Assembly: GCA_031431125.1 (NCBI GenBank)
Contig: JANPCX010000071.1
Location: 79,356-143,355, forward strand
DNA from: JANPCX01 sp031431125
Lineage (GTDB): Bacteria; Pseudomonadota; Gammaproteobacteria; Burkholderiales; Burkholderiaceae_C
Length of the DNA: 64,000 bases
Direction: 5' to 3'
Positions within the stretch are counted from its first letter, which is position 1; every line of letters begins with the position of its first letter. The translations under genes were made by a program, and so were the position numbers. Positions 1-8,330 of this stretch are shown piece by piece. Below the pieces are notes generated by a model that saw nothing but the letters and a program-made list of their open reading frames with translations, made no database searches and had not been told where the DNA came from.

Positions 1-388
1 CATGCAAATGCTGCTGTCCAGCAGTGACGAGGGCCCCACCGACGGGCTGAACCTGATCGCAGGCAAAGTGCGCCGCTTCGAGCTGGCCGGCCGCCTGCAA
101 CCCGATGGCAGCCGGTTCAAAGTGCCGCAAATGGGCTGGAACCAGGTGATTCAGGCCCAAACCCACCCGGTGTGGGCGGGGGTGCCTGACAACGCCTATT
201 TCTATTTCGTACACAGTTTTTACGCCCAGCCGTCCGACCCGCGCCACAGTGTGGGTGAATCGGACTACGGTGGCCGCTTTACCTCCGCCCTGGCACGCGA
301 TAACATTTTCGCTACCCAGTTCCACCCCGAAAAAAGCGCCACCCACGGGTTGGCCCTCTACCGCAACTTTCTGCACTGGAATCCCTGA
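1..388 (+). CDS. hisH: Imidazole glycerol phosphate synthase glutaminase subunit HisH (3' part)
   Basis: This is the C-terminal 128 residues of the class-I glutamine amidotransferase that feeds ammonia to HisF in histidine synthesis. The gene begins left of the window and the reading frame is open from base 2. The first residues (MQMLLSSSDEG) are what normally follows the nucleophilic Cys of the GxCLGMQ motif, so that Cys lies just outside. The His and Glu of the catalytic triad are visible in TQFHPEKS near the end. A 91-base gap separates it from hisA, in the usual hisH-hisA-hisF order. Identification is firm; only the length is incomplete. Confidence 0.95.
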   Translation, partial: MQMLLSSSDEGPTDGLNLIAGKVRRFELAGRLQPDGSRFKVPQMGWNQVIQAQTHPVWAGVPDNAYFYFVHSFYAQPSDPRHSVGESDYGGRFTSALARDNIFATQFHPEKSATHGLALYRNFLHWNP

Positions 389-479
389 AGTCTTTCGTCT
401 TCTTGCCGATACCCGTTTCAGCGGTCACGCGCTTTTTGCAAAAATCTCCCCCCCTTCAACCCCACTACCCACCACGGCC

Positions 480-1220
480 ATGTTGCTGATTCCTGCCATT
501 GACCTCAAAGACGGCAAATGTGTGCGCCTCAAACAAGGCGACATGAACGACTCCACCACCTTCGGCGAAGACCCCGCCGCCATGGCCCGCCGCTGGGTGG
601 ATGCCGGCGCGCGTCGCCTGCACCTGGTGGATTTGAACGGTGCCTTTGCCGGCAAACCTGTCAATGAGCCCGCCATCAAAGCCATCTTGGCCGAGGTGGG
701 CGAGGAAATCCCGGTGCAACTGGGCGGTGGCATCCGCGACCTGGACACCATTGAAAGGTACCTGGACGACGGCCTGAGTTTCATCATCGTCGGCACCGCT
801 GCCGTCAAAAGCCCCGGTTTTTTGAAAGACGCCTGCAGCGCCTTCGGCGGCCACATCATCGTCGGCCTGGACGCCAAAGACGGCAAAGTCGCCACCGACG
901 GTTGGAGCAAACTCACCGGCCACGAGGTGATTGACCTCGCGCAAAAGTTTGAAGGTTACGGCGTCGAAGCCATCATCTACACCGACATCGGCCGCGACGG
1001 CATGCTCTCCGGCATCAACATCGAGGCCACCGTCAAACTGGCGCAGGCCTTGAGCATCCCCGTGATCGCCTCCGGCGGCCTGAGCGACATCGCCGACATC
1101 GAGCGCCTGTGCGCGGTGGAAGACCAAGGTGTTAGCGGTGTGATTTGTGGGCGCGCCATCTACACCGGTGCACTGGATTTTGCGAAGGCGCAGGTGAGGG
1201 CGGATGAGTTGGGTGGGTGA
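480..1220 (+). CDS. hisA: Phosphoribosylformimino-5-aminoimidazole carboxamide ribotide isomerase HisA
   Basis: A (beta/alpha)8-barrel isomerase that converts ProFAR to PRFAR in histidine biosynthesis, in the cytoplasm. The 246 residues match family length. The first catalytic Asp is in the N-terminal IPAIDLKDGKCVRL stretch (residue 8) and the second in YTDIGRDGM near the middle. Phosphate-binding GGG and GG loops appear in QLGGGIRD and IASGGLSD. The reading frame stays open upstream to about 249, but the ATG at 480 gives the standard MLLIPAIDLK start, so it is chosen. The next gene follows within a few bases, which suggests co-transcription. Confidence 0.96.
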   Translation: MLLIPAIDLKDGKCVRLKQGDMNDSTTFGEDPAAMARRWVDAGARRLHLVDLNGAFAGKPVNEPAIKAILAEVGEEIPVQLGGGIRDLDTIERYLDDGLSFIIVGTAAVKSPGFLKDACSAFGGHIIVGLDAKDGKVATDGWSKLTGHEVIDLAQKFEGYGVEAIIYTDIGRDGMLSGINIEATVKLAQALSIPVIASGGLSDIADIERLCAVEDQGVSGVICGRAIYTGALDFAKAQVRADELGG

Positions 1221-1224
1221 GGGC

Positions 1225-1812
1225 ATGCAATCAATCAACCAGAGGCCGGTGCAGCCTCGGCGTCCACCGTCACGTTTGATGCCCAAACTCCCAGCAGTGC
1301 GCTCCGGGGTTATTGGATGGGTGGTGCTTCTGGCTTTGGGTCTCTACGTTGCCTGGCTAGTTTCTAAGGGGTTCCAGGCAAATGCTCTTGCCACATGGGT
1401 GGCGATTGGTGTGGTTGCCGCTTTTATGTACTTCTCAACCAAGAGCAGTCGCGCACTTCCTGCGAAACTAAAAGAGCTGGCGGAAGAACGTAAGGGTGAA
1501 TCCATCTGCGAGTTTGCCCGTCAGTTCAACACGCGCGAGGTTGATCCATGGGTCATTCGTGCAGTCTATGAACAGTTGCAAGATTACCTTTCGCCAATGC
1601 ACGAGTGCTTCCCGGTGAGAGCGGAAGACCGATTGATGGGCGGCCTGATCTGTGACCCCGATGACCTTGACATGGACCTGGTCGTTCAGGTGTCAAAAAG
1701 AACAGGGCGTTCACTGGAGAACCCGAAAAAGAATCCCTTCTGCGAGAGAGTCCACACCGTAGGGGATTTGGTTTATTTTTTCAATGCACAACCGCTGAAC
1801 AAGCCAAGCTGA
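1225..1812 (+). CDS. Small membrane protein of unknown function between hisA and hisF
   Basis: Function not recognised. The protein (195 residues from this ATG) has a basic, proline-rich N terminus, then two hydrophobic segments at roughly residues 28-48 and 55-72, joined by a short loop. A soluble C-terminal part of about 120 residues follows, with charged helices and a motif rich in Cys, Asp and Pro (LICDPDDLDMDL). An earlier ATG at 1204 would overlap the end of hisA by 17 bases and is equally possible. The stop lies 6 bases before hisF, so it is probably translated as part of the his operon, but nothing in the sequence links it to histidine synthesis. Confidence 0.75.
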   Translation: MQSINQRPVQPRRPPSRLMPKLPAVRSGVIGWVVLLALGLYVAWLVSKGFQANALATWVAIGVVAAFMYFSTKSSRALPAKLKELAEERKGESICEFARQFNTREVDPWVIRAVYEQLQDYLSPMHECFPVRAEDRLMGGLICDPDDLDMDLVVQVSKRTGRSLENPKKNPFCERVHTVGDLVYFFNAQPLNKPS

Positions 1813-1818
1813 TTTCGC

Positions 1819-2598
1819 ATGCTCGCCAAACGCATCATCCCCTGTCTAGACGTCACCGGTGGCCGTGTCGTCAAAGGTGTCAATTTCGTTGAGCTGCGCG
1901 ACGCCGGTGACCCGGTGGAAATCGCGGCGCGGTACAACGACCAAGGCGCAGACGAGCTCACTTTTTTGGACATCACCGCCACCAGCGATGGGCGTGATTT
2001 GATCCTGCACATCATTGAGGCGGTGGCGTCTCAGGTGTTCATTCCGCTGACGGTGGGCGGTGGCGTGCGCACGGTGGACGATGTGCGGCGGCTGCTCAAT
2101 GCGGGGGCCGACAAGGTGAGCTTCAACTCCGCCGCCATCAGCAACCCGCAAGTCATCGCTGACGCGTCACGCAAATACGGCGCCCAGGCCATCGTGGTGG
2201 CCATTGACGCCAAACGCCGCTCTGCCCAAGACGAAACCGAGCGCGGCCCGGGTTGGGATGTGTACAGCCACGGCGGGCGCAAAAACACGGGTTTGGATGC
2301 GGTGGCCTGGGCAACACAAATGACGGCAGCCGGCGCGGGTGAAATTCTGCTCACCAGCATGGACCGCGACGGCACCAAGATTGGCTTTGACTTGCCACTG
2401 ACCCGCGCGGTGAGCGATGCCGTCTCGGTGCCCGTGATCGCTTCGGGGGGTGTCGGCGCGCTGGAGCATTTGTCCGAAGGCATCCGCGTCGGCGGGGCCG
2501 ATGCGGTGCTCGCAGCCAGCATCTTCCACTATGGCGAATTCACCGTGGGCCAAGCCAAGGCGCTGATGGCGCGGGATGGCATACCGGTGCGGATGTGA
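1819..2598 (+). CDS. hisF: Imidazole glycerol phosphate synthase cyclase subunit HisF
   Basis: The synthase subunit that uses ammonia from HisH to turn PRFAR into imidazole glycerol phosphate and AICAR. At 259 residues it matches the family. The start MLAKRIIPCLDV carries catalytic Asp11, and the second catalytic Asp is in VAIDAKRR. Phosphate-binding loops are seen in TVGGGVRT and IASGGVG. The start 6 bases after the preceding stop indicates translational coupling. A REP-like palindrome lies downstream and may mark the operon end. Confidence 0.97.
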   Translation: MLAKRIIPCLDVTGGRVVKGVNFVELRDAGDPVEIAARYNDQGADELTFLDITATSDGRDLILHIIEAVASQVFIPLTVGGGVRTVDDVRRLLNAGADKVSFNSAAISNPQVIADASRKYGAQAIVVAIDAKRRSAQDETERGPGWDVYSHGGRKNTGLDAVAWATQMTAAGAGEILLTSMDRDGTKIGFDLPLTRAVSDAVSVPVIASGGVGALEHLSEGIRVGGADAVLAASIFHYGEFTVGQAKALMARDGIPVRM

Positions 2599-2631
2599 GC
2601 GGGTGCTTAAGCTCAGTACTGTTTCTCTAGG

Positions 2632-2730
2632 CCGTCATTCCCGCGAAAGCGGGAATCCAGGCGGTGCCGTGCGCACAGAGCAGCGTGTTTGCATCAGACC
2701 GATGGATTCCCGCTTTCGCGGGAATGACGG
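2632..2730. repeat. REP-like palindromic element with perfect 28-bp inverted arms
   Basis: Positions 2632-2659 and 2703-2730 are perfect 28-base inverted repeats separated by 43 bases. Each arm is itself a short hairpin (TTCCCGC-GAAA-GCGGGAA type). This is the extragenic palindrome found scattered in many proteobacterial genomes. It sits between hisF and rsmD. Only this one copy is seen in the window, so repetition in the genome is inferred from knowledge of similar sequences. Confidence 0.8.
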
Positions 2731-2778
2731 TGTAGTGATTCGTTTTTCCCGAGCACAGCGCCGCAGGCGGTATCCCTT

Positions 2779-3372
2779 GTGAGCCAGCCTCCTCGCGAAG
2801 TCCGTCTCATTGGCGGCCAATGGAAACGCAGCAAGCTGCAAGTCCTTGATAAACCTGGCCTGCGCCCAACCCCCAACCGCGTTCGTGAAACCCTGTTCAA
2901 CTGGCTGGGCCAAGACCTGAGCGGTTGGCGCTGTGTCGATGTGTTTGCAGGCAGCGGCGCCTTGGGCTTTGAAGCGGCCTCTCGTGGTGCCTTGCAAGTG
3001 GTGCTGGTGGAGCGAGACGCCGCCCTGGTGCGCTGCTTGCGTGACAGCCAAAGCCGCTTGAAGGCGACCAACGTGCAGGTCGAGGCCGGTGATGGCCTGG
3101 CCTATTTGCAGCGCTGCAGCAAGGGCAGTGTGGACTTGGTTTTCATCGACCCACCCTTTGAGGCCAATTTGTTTGACAACGCCCTGGCGGCTGCCGCACC
3201 GGTATTGACCGACGGTGGCTGGGCCTACTTGGAAGCGGACCGCGCTTTTACCGAGACCGCGCTGCAGGGAGCTGGATGGCGTTTGCACCGGGTGGGCCAC
3301 GCCGGTGCGGTGTTTTTCCACTTGCTGCAGCGTTCCACCGACGTGGCAACTGGCCAGGCGAGCGGGCACTGA
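2779..3372 (+). CDS. rsmD: 16S rRNA (guanine(966)-N(2))-methyltransferase RsmD
   Basis: A Rossmann-fold SAM-dependent methyltransferase that methylates G966 of 16S rRNA in the assembled 30S subunit. The N-terminal GGQWKRSKL and RPTPNRVRETLFNWL are typical of RsmD. SAM motif I is DVFAGSGALGFEAASRG (about residues 54-70) and the catalytic motif IV is FIDPPF. The start is a GTG at 2779. Its neighbour coaD begins 58 bases later; rsmD-coaD is a widely conserved pair. Confidence 0.95.
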   Translation: MSQPPREVRLIGGQWKRSKLQVLDKPGLRPTPNRVRETLFNWLGQDLSGWRCVDVFAGSGALGFEAASRGALQVVLVERDAALVRCLRDSQSRLKATNVQVEAGDGLAYLQRCSKGSVDLVFIDPPFEANLFDNALAAAAPVLTDGGWAYLEADRAFTETALQGAGWRLHRVGHAGAVFFHLLQRSTDVATGQASGH

Positions 3373-3430
3373 CCGCCTCGGGCTACACTGCGGCCGCCCT
3401 GATCTCTTGGCCCTGCACGGGGAGCCCACC

Positions 3431-3934
3431 ATGACCTCTGTCACCCAACTCACTGCCGTTTACCCCGGCACCTTCGACCCCATGACCTTGGGCCACGAAG
3501 ATTTGATTCGCCGCGCCAGCCGTTTGTTTGAACGCCTGATCGTCGCGGTGGCGGCAGGGCACCACAAACGCACCTTGTTCAATGTGGACGAGCGGCTGGA
3601 CATTGCCACCGAACTCGCGGCCAAATACCCCAATGTGGAAGTGGTGGCCTTTCGTGGGCTGTTGCGCGACTTTGTGGTCGAGCGCAATGGCAAGGTGGTG
3701 GTTCGTGGCCTGCGCGCGGTGAGCGACTTTGAGTACGAGTTTCAAATGGCGGGCATGAACCGCCAACTCATGCCCGATGTGGAAACGGTTTTTTTGACCC
3801 CAGGCGACCACTACCAATTCGTTTCAGGTACCTTCGTGCGTGAAATCGCCACCTTGGGTGGCGATGTGTCGAAATTCGTCTCGCCCTCGGTGCTCCAACG
3901 ACTGGGGCAGCGGGTGAAGATGTTGGAAGCGTGA
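3431..3934 (+). CDS. coaD: Phosphopantetheine adenylyltransferase CoaD
   Basis: Adenylates 4'-phosphopantetheine to dephospho-CoA, the penultimate step of CoA synthesis. The 167-residue length is normal. The nucleotidyltransferase motif is YPGTFDPMTLGHEDLI near the N terminus, and the C-terminal signature is VSGTFVREIA followed by FVSPSVLQRL. An in-frame extension upstream exists, but the ATG at 3431 gives the standard N terminus. Confidence 0.96.
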   Translation: MTSVTQLTAVYPGTFDPMTLGHEDLIRRASRLFERLIVAVAAGHHKRTLFNVDERLDIATELAAKYPNVEVVAFRGLLRDFVVERNGKVVVRGLRAVSDFEYEFQMAGMNRQLMPDVETVFLTPGDHYQFVSGTFVREIATLGGDVSKFVSPSVLQRLGQRVKMLEA

Positions 3935-3955
3935 GTTAGGCGGTGCAGGAACACT

Positions 3956-4174
3956 ATGATCACTCAGGTTCAATTGGCTGAAGACGAGGCGCTGGTGCTT
4001 TTTGAATTGCTCTCATCTGGAAAGTTCGCGTCTGCTTTAGACGCGGCTGAACAGCACGCGCTCAGTGCGGTTTTGGCCCGTTTGGAGGAGCAGCTTGTCG
4101 TGCCGTTCGGGTCCAACTACATGGACCAGCTCATCACCGCAAGGCAGTCTTTAGTTGCGCGGTATGGAGAGTAG
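3956..4174 (+). CDS. Small acidic protein of unknown function
   Basis: A 72-residue predicted protein, not recognised. It begins with an ATG preceded by AGGA at suitable spacing, 21 bases after coaD. It is mostly helical and acidic in the first half (QLAEDEALVLFELLSSGK) with Leu-rich repeats of hydrophobic positions, and has no membrane segment or Cys. Compact spacing between coaD and the ferredoxin gene supports a real gene in the same transcript. Confidence 0.65.
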   Translation: MITQVQLAEDEALVLFELLSSGKFASALDAAEQHALSAVLARLEEQLVVPFGSNYMDQLITARQSLVARYGE

Positions 4175-4222
4175 ACACATGCTGGCTAAACGGGCCTTGT
4201 TGATGAAGGCAGGAGGTCGGAC

Positions 4223-4525
4223 ATGGCCTTGATGATCACCGACGAATGCATCAACTGCGATGTCTGCGAGCCCGAGTGCCCCAATCAGGCGATCTCGATG
4301 GGGCCGGACTACTACGTCATCGAGCCCAGCAAATGCACCGAATGTGTGGGCCACTTCAACGAGCCCCAGTGTGTGCAGGTCTGCCCGGTGAGCTGCATTC
4401 CGATCCATCCCGAGCACATCGAATCGCAGGAATCGCTTTGGGTGAAGTACCGGCGGCTTCAGGCCGAGGTCAAAGGCGTAGCGGTCAAAGGGCCGGGTCC
4501 GTCGGCGACGGATCTGCAGGCTTAG
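4223..4525 (+). CDS. YfhL-type 2[4Fe-4S] ferredoxin
   Basis: A 100-residue ferredoxin, probably a cytoplasmic electron carrier. The first cluster motif CINCDVCEPECPNQA and the second cluster set (CTECVGHFNEPQCVQVCPVSC) are both visible, with the insertion between Cys residues that marks the YfhL subfamily. A strong AGGAGG ribosome-binding site precedes the ATG. Its 3' end overlaps the end of convergent pth by about 40 bases. Confidence 0.93.
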   Translation: MALMITDECINCDVCEPECPNQAISMGPDYYVIEPSKCTECVGHFNEPQCVQVCPVSCIPIHPEHIESQESLWVKYRRLQAEVKGVAVKGPGPSATDLQA

Positions 4526-5144
4526 CCGCTTCGGTGGTCGGCGGTTTTGCCGGCTTTTCAGGTTTCGGCCTGGGCGGTTTGGCATGCACCTTCATGGTGG
4601 CGCGTTCCATCTCACCGGCCAACATCAAATCCAAAGCGCCCAGCGATTGTTCAATGGCTTTGTCCAGACCTTCGCGTTCAAGCAGTGGCGGTTTGCGCAG
4701 CACATAGTCCACCACTTCGGCTTTCACGCCGGGGTGGCCGATGCCCAAACGCAGGCGCCAAAACGCGGCGCTGCCGAGCTGGGCTTGAATGTCTTTCAGA
4801 CCGTTGTGGCCCGCATGGCTGCCGCCGAATTTCATCTTCGCTTGACCAGGCAACACATCCAGTTCGTCATGGGCAACGAGGATGTTCTCTGGCGGGATCT
4901 TGAAAAAACGCGCCAAGGCCGCCACCGCCTTGCCGGACAAATTCATATAGGTCATAGGCTCTAAGAGCCACACCGGGCCGTGGGCGGTGTTGGCACGCGC
5001 GGCCAAACCAAAGTAGCTGCGTTCCACGTTGAGCGGGGTGTTGAGTTGCCTTGCTGCGGCGTCAATGAACCAAAACCCGGCGTTGTGCCGGGTGGCTTCG
5101 TACTCAGGGCCCGGGTTTCCGAGGCCGACCAGCAGTTGAATCAT
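4485..5144 (-). CDS. pth: Peptidyl-tRNA hydrolase Pth
   Basis: Releases peptidyl-tRNAs that drop off the ribosome. Catalytic residues are visible: Asn in LGNPGPEYEATRHNAGF (with the catalytic His in RHN) and Asp in AHDELDVLPG. Substrate-binding MTYMNLSGKAV and GGSHAGHNGL are intact. At 219 residues it is longer than usual (about 195) because of a C-terminal Pro/Lys/Ala-rich tail of around 30 residues. The gene follows rplY on the same strand, separated by a terminator, so it may have its own promoter. Confidence 0.95.
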   Translation of the reverse strand: MIQLLVGLGNPGPEYEATRHNAGFWFIDAAARQLNTPLNVERSYFGLAARANTAHGPVWLLEPMTYMNLSGKAVAALARFFKIPPENILVAHDELDVLPGQAKMKFGGSHAGHNGLKDIQAQLGSAAFWRLRLGIGHPGVKAEVVDYVLRKPPLLEREGLDKAIEQSLGALDLMLAGEMERATMKVHAKPPRPKPEKPAKPPTTEAAKPADPSPTDPAL

Positions 5145-5179
5145 TTAGCGATTTTCCACGGAAAGTCTCAAGCCATTTT

Positions 5180-5211
5180 GGGCAAGAAAAAGCCCCACCG
5201 AAGTGGGGCTG
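5180..5211 (-). terminator. Rho-independent terminator downstream of rplY
   Basis: On the minus strand a GC-rich stem AGCCCCAC-TTCG-GTGGGGCT is followed directly by a T-rich run. It sits 37 bases after the rplY stop codon and before pth, so most prs-rplY transcripts should end here. Confidence 0.85.
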
Positions 5212-5247
5212 CTGGGTAAGGCGGAGGTGACAAGCACCGCCCGGACC

Positions 5248-5892
5248 TTACTTCTGGTTTTGTTTTTCGGTCTTCTTGGCCTTGACGGGCTTGCCTGCAG
5301 GCGCGACGACCACGGGAGCAACCACTTCTTCTTCGGCAGCAGGTACCGTCACCGACACGATGGCCGGGTTGCGCTTGCCGTGGGTGACCACTTTGAGGCC
5401 GTCGGCCAGTTTCAGGTCGTCCACATGCAAGGTTTGACCCTTGGCGATCGTGCTCAAATCGACGGTGATGAACTCAGGCAGGGCCGAGGCCAAGCACTGA
5501 ATTTGCAACTCGGTGACGATCTTGTTGATCAGGCACTTGTCGACCTTGACCGCAGGCGAATTCTCTTCGTTGGTGAAGTGCAGCGGCACGCGTTTGGAGA
5601 CGCGGGTGGTGGCATCAACACGCTGAAAATCGATGTGCAAGACGATGGGGCGGAAAGGGTGAACCTGGTGGTCACGCAGCAAGACCTTCTCGGTTTTGCC
5701 AGCCAGTTCCATGTCCAAAATGCTCGAGTGGAAGGCTTCCTTCTTGAGGGCATGGAAAAGGGCGTTGTGATCGAGTTCGATCATGGTGGGCGTTCCGGCC
5801 CCGTACACGATGCCAGGCACTTTGTCTGCCAGGCGCAGGCGGCGGCTCGCTCCGGTCCCCTGCAACGTGCGCTCATAAGCGACGAATTTCAT
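5248..5892 (-). CDS. rplY: 50S ribosomal protein L25/general stress protein Ctc
   Basis: Binds 5S rRNA in the large subunit. The 214 residues are the long Ctc form: an N-terminal L25 domain (about residues 1-95, beginning MKFVAYERTLQGTGASRRLR) and a C-terminal TL5-like domain. The tail is low-complexity, rich in Val, Ala, Lys and Glu (VKAKKTEKQNQK). The prs-rplY-pth order is standard in Burkholderiales. Confidence 0.96.
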   Translation of the reverse strand: MKFVAYERTLQGTGASRRLRLADKVPGIVYGAGTPTMIELDHNALFHALKKEAFHSSILDMELAGKTEKVLLRDHQVHPFRPIVLHIDFQRVDATTRVSKRVPLHFTNEENSPAVKVDKCLINKIVTELQIQCLASALPEFITVDLSTIAKGQTLHVDDLKLADGLKVVTHGKRNPAIVSVTVPAAEEEVVAPVVVAPAGKPVKAKKTEKQNQK

Positions 5893-6003
5893 TTTTCACT
5901 CCAATACAAAAAGAGGAAACGCCCGCGACCAGGCGTTTTCAAAAAAGGCCTTGCGGCCCACGAATTCCAAGGCGCCAGGAGCGCCTTGGGTTTTGCTGCG
6001 GCA

Positions 6004-6966
6004 TCAGAAGTTGTTGTTCTGCTCCGCAAACAAAGAGGTGACCGACTCGCCATCGGAAATGCGGCGGATGGTTTCGGCAAACAAAAAAGCCACCGAGAGC
6101 TGACGCACTTTGCTGCAGGCTTTGCCCGCGTCGCTCAAGGGGATGGTGTTGGTGATGACGACTTCGTCCAGTTTGGAGCCCTTGATGCGCTCGATCGCGG
6201 GGCCAGAGAACACCGAGTGTGTGCAGTAGGCGTAAACGTTTTTTGCGCCACGTTCTTTGAGCACGTCAGCGGCTTTGACCAAGGTGCCGGCGGTGTCGAT
6301 CATGTCGTCCATGATGACGCAGTTGCGGCCTTCGATTTCGCCGATGACGTGCATCACCTCTGACACATTGGCCTTGGGCCGGCGTTTGTCGATGATGGCC
6401 AAGTCGCAACCGAGCTGTTTGGCCAAGGCGCGGGCACGCACCACACCGCCCACGTCGGGCGACACCACCACGAGGTCGGTGTAACGTTTGCTTTGCAGGT
6501 CGGACAACAACACCGGCGAGGCGTAAATGTTGTCCACCGGAATATTGAAGAAACCTTGAATTTGGTCGGCGTGCAGGTCCATGGTGAGCAAACGCTCCAC
6601 GCCCACGGCTTCCAGCATATTGGCCACCACCTTGGCGCTGATGGGCACCCGGGTCGAACGTGGCCGACGGTCTTGCCGTGCATAACCAAAATAAGGGATG
6701 ACAGCGGTGACGCGGCGGGCCGAAGCGCGTTTGAGCGCGTCGACCATGATGCACAGCTCCATCAAGTTTTCGTTGGTCGGTGCGCAGGTGGGTTGCACCA
6801 CGAAGATGTCGCGGGCACGCACGTTTTGCTGAATCTCGACAGCCACTTCGCCATCGGAAAAACGGCCGACAGACGCCTTGCCGAGCTCAATGCCCAGGTG
6901 GGTGGCGATTTCTTGGGCCAACGCAGGGTTGGCATTGCCTGTGAACAAAACGGTGTTGAAAAGCAC
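6004..6966 (-). CDS. prs: Ribose-phosphate pyrophosphokinase Prs
   Basis: Makes PRPP from ribose 5-phosphate and ATP for nucleotide, histidine and tryptophan synthesis. The PRPP-binding motif is VIMDDMIDTAGTL, the flexible catalytic loop is IDKRRPKANVSEV, and the regulatory-site region RQDRRPRSTRVPISA is intact. Starting at the GTG at 6966 gives 320 residues, the usual length. The frame can be extended to a TTG at 7023, adding 19 residues that do not resemble the family. A GGAGGA lies just before 6966, closer than ideal, so the exact start is uncertain. Confidence 0.94.
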   Translation of the reverse strand: MLFNTVLFTGNANPALAQEIATHLGIELGKASVGRFSDGEVAVEIQQNVRARDIFVVQPTCAPTNENLMELCIMVDALKRASARRVTAVIPYFGYARQDRRPRSTRVPISAKVVANMLEAVGVERLLTMDLHADQIQGFFNIPVDNIYASPVLLSDLQSKRYTDLVVVSPDVGGVVRARALAKQLGCDLAIIDKRRPKANVSEVMHVIGEIEGRNCVIMDDMIDTAGTLVKAADVLKERGAKNVYAYCTHSVFSGPAIERIKGSKLDEVVITNTIPLSDAGKACSKVRQLSVAFLFAETIRRISDGESVTSLFAEQNNNF

Positions 6967-7118
6967 ATTTCCTCCGTCGAGGCTTGCTGTGGGCTCTGTC
7001 ACAACGCACGCCTTTCGTTGCAAGAGCGGTTTCAGCCCCGGCGGGCCTTGTTGTTAAACATGGCACCGGGAATCAATGCAACCCGCTACTTGACACCAAG
7101 AACGCGGGATCAAACTAT

Positions 7119-7195
7119 TGGCAGGGGAAGAAGGATTCGAACCTTCGCATGTCGGAATCAAAATCCGATGCCTTAACCAACTTGGCGACTCCCCT
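7119..7195 (-). tRNA. tRNA-Gln(TTG)
   Basis: A 77-base tRNA reading on the minus strand. The acceptor stem begins AGGGGAG and pairs with TTCCCCT before G-CCA. The T arm is GAAGG-TTCGAAT-CCTTC, and the anticodon loop ATTTTGATT has anticodon TTG. The CCA end is encoded. It lies between ispE and prs, as commonly seen in this order. Confidence 0.96.
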
Positions 7196-7243
7196 ACACC
7201 GGAGTCCGGCTCGCGCCGAACACCTGAAACTTCAAACTGCATC

Positions 7244-8317
7244 TCAGTCTGCCGCCCAACCCAACAAAGGGTGTTGCGGCAGGCTGCGGCACACACGAGC
7301 CACCCAGTTTTCAGGCAGTACGCCTGACAAGGCGGCTCGGGCGGCAGTAGCTGCGCCGTCATCCAACTCATTCTTCTTGCCTGCCGCTTTTTCAAGCGTC
7401 GTTGCAGACGATGCGCCAGGAGACGCGTCCAAGGTGGCAAACACAGCACTGCCGGAGCCCGTCATGCGGCTGTTTCCGAACAGTTGATGCAGCAGATGAA
7501 CTGCTTGCGCCACCTGCGGAAATTCCGCTTCGGCCACCGGCTGCAAGTCGTTGCGACCAAACCCATGAAATAACGCATCGGTCGGCCAAAGGCTTGCAGC
7601 GCCTGCAGTCGCGGTTTGACCCGCGTTGCCCAGTGCTTTACCTTGAACACTTCCCCCTGCACTCTTCAACAAGCTGTTGAACGTCACATCCACCGCGGCA
7701 TTTTCAGCCCCATGGTCGCGTGCAAGAAAGCCCGAGAGTATAGCAGCCTGGTTGCTTCTCACCAAGTGTCGGCTGTTAAAAATGACGCTTGTGGGCGTAT
7801 CGCAAGGGGGTTTTACGACAGCCAGGCGATGTTCTCGCAGCGCCAGTGGTTGCAGTACTTCGCCGATGCCTTCGGCCACGGCGTTGCGGCCGCGCACAAA
7901 AAATGGCACGTCGGCACCGAGGGGCAAGGCCAGCGCTTGAAGCTGCGCGCGCGACCAGTTCAATCCCCAAAGACGGTTCAGCGCCAGCAACGTGGTGGCG
8001 GCGTCGGAGCTGCCGCCGCCCAAACCCGCGCCGCTGGGCAGTTGTTTGGCGATGGAAATGTCGCAACCCCAGGGGCTGTTGCTCGCCGCTTGAAGTGCCC
8101 GCGCGGCACGCAAACACAAGTCATCGTCAGGCAAGGCGGTGCCGAGGTCGTGACGCTGCAGTCGGCCATCGCTGCGCTTCTCAAAATGCAGCGTGTCGCA
8201 CCAGTCGATCAAGACGAAGGCGGACTGCAGGAGGTGGTAGCCGTCGGGCCTTCTGCCCAGCACGTGCAAAAACAGATTCAACTTGGCCGGAGCCGGGACG
8301 TCCAGAAGGGCCTGCAT
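7244..8317 (-). CDS. ispE: 4-diphosphocytidyl-2-C-methyl-D-erythritol kinase IspE
   Basis: A GHMP-family kinase of the MEP isoprenoid pathway. Motifs are PAPAKLNLFLHVLGRRPDGYH at the N terminus, the ATP-binding PSGAGLGGGSSDAA (about residues 95-108) and the C-terminal RMTGSGSAVFA. It is 357 residues against about 285 usual. The extra length is an insertion of around 45 residues in the C-terminal domain (Gly/Ala-rich, around GGSVQGKALGNAGQT) and an Ala-rich stretch near the end. The ATG at 8317 was chosen since the upstream in-frame sequence is unrelated. Confidence 0.94.
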   Translation of the reverse strand: MQALLDVPAPAKLNLFLHVLGRRPDGYHLLQSAFVLIDWCDTLHFEKRSDGRLQRHDLGTALPDDDLCLRAARALQAASNSPWGCDISIAKQLPSGAGLGGGSSDAATTLLALNRLWGLNWSRAQLQALALPLGADVPFFVRGRNAVAEGIGEVLQPLALREHRLAVVKPPCDTPTSVIFNSRHLVRSNQAAILSGFLARDHGAENAAVDVTFNSLLKSAGGSVQGKALGNAGQTATAGAASLWPTDALFHGFGRNDLQPVAEAEFPQVAQAVHLLHQLFGNSRMTGSGSAVFATLDASPGASSATTLEKAAGKKNELDDGAATAARAALSGVLPENWVARVCRSLPQHPLLGWAAD

Positions 8318-8330
8318 GGCAACCGGGTGT

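Noticed and set aside
5203..6363. Long open frame on the plus strand opposite rplY and prs
   Set aside because: It lies wholly antisense to two certain genes, has no similarity to known proteins and crosses their intergenic region. It is a composition artefact of GC-rich coding DNA.
7024..7118. N-terminal extension of prs from the TTG at 7023
   Set aside because: The added 19 residues do not resemble Prs proteins and would give an unusually long enzyme.
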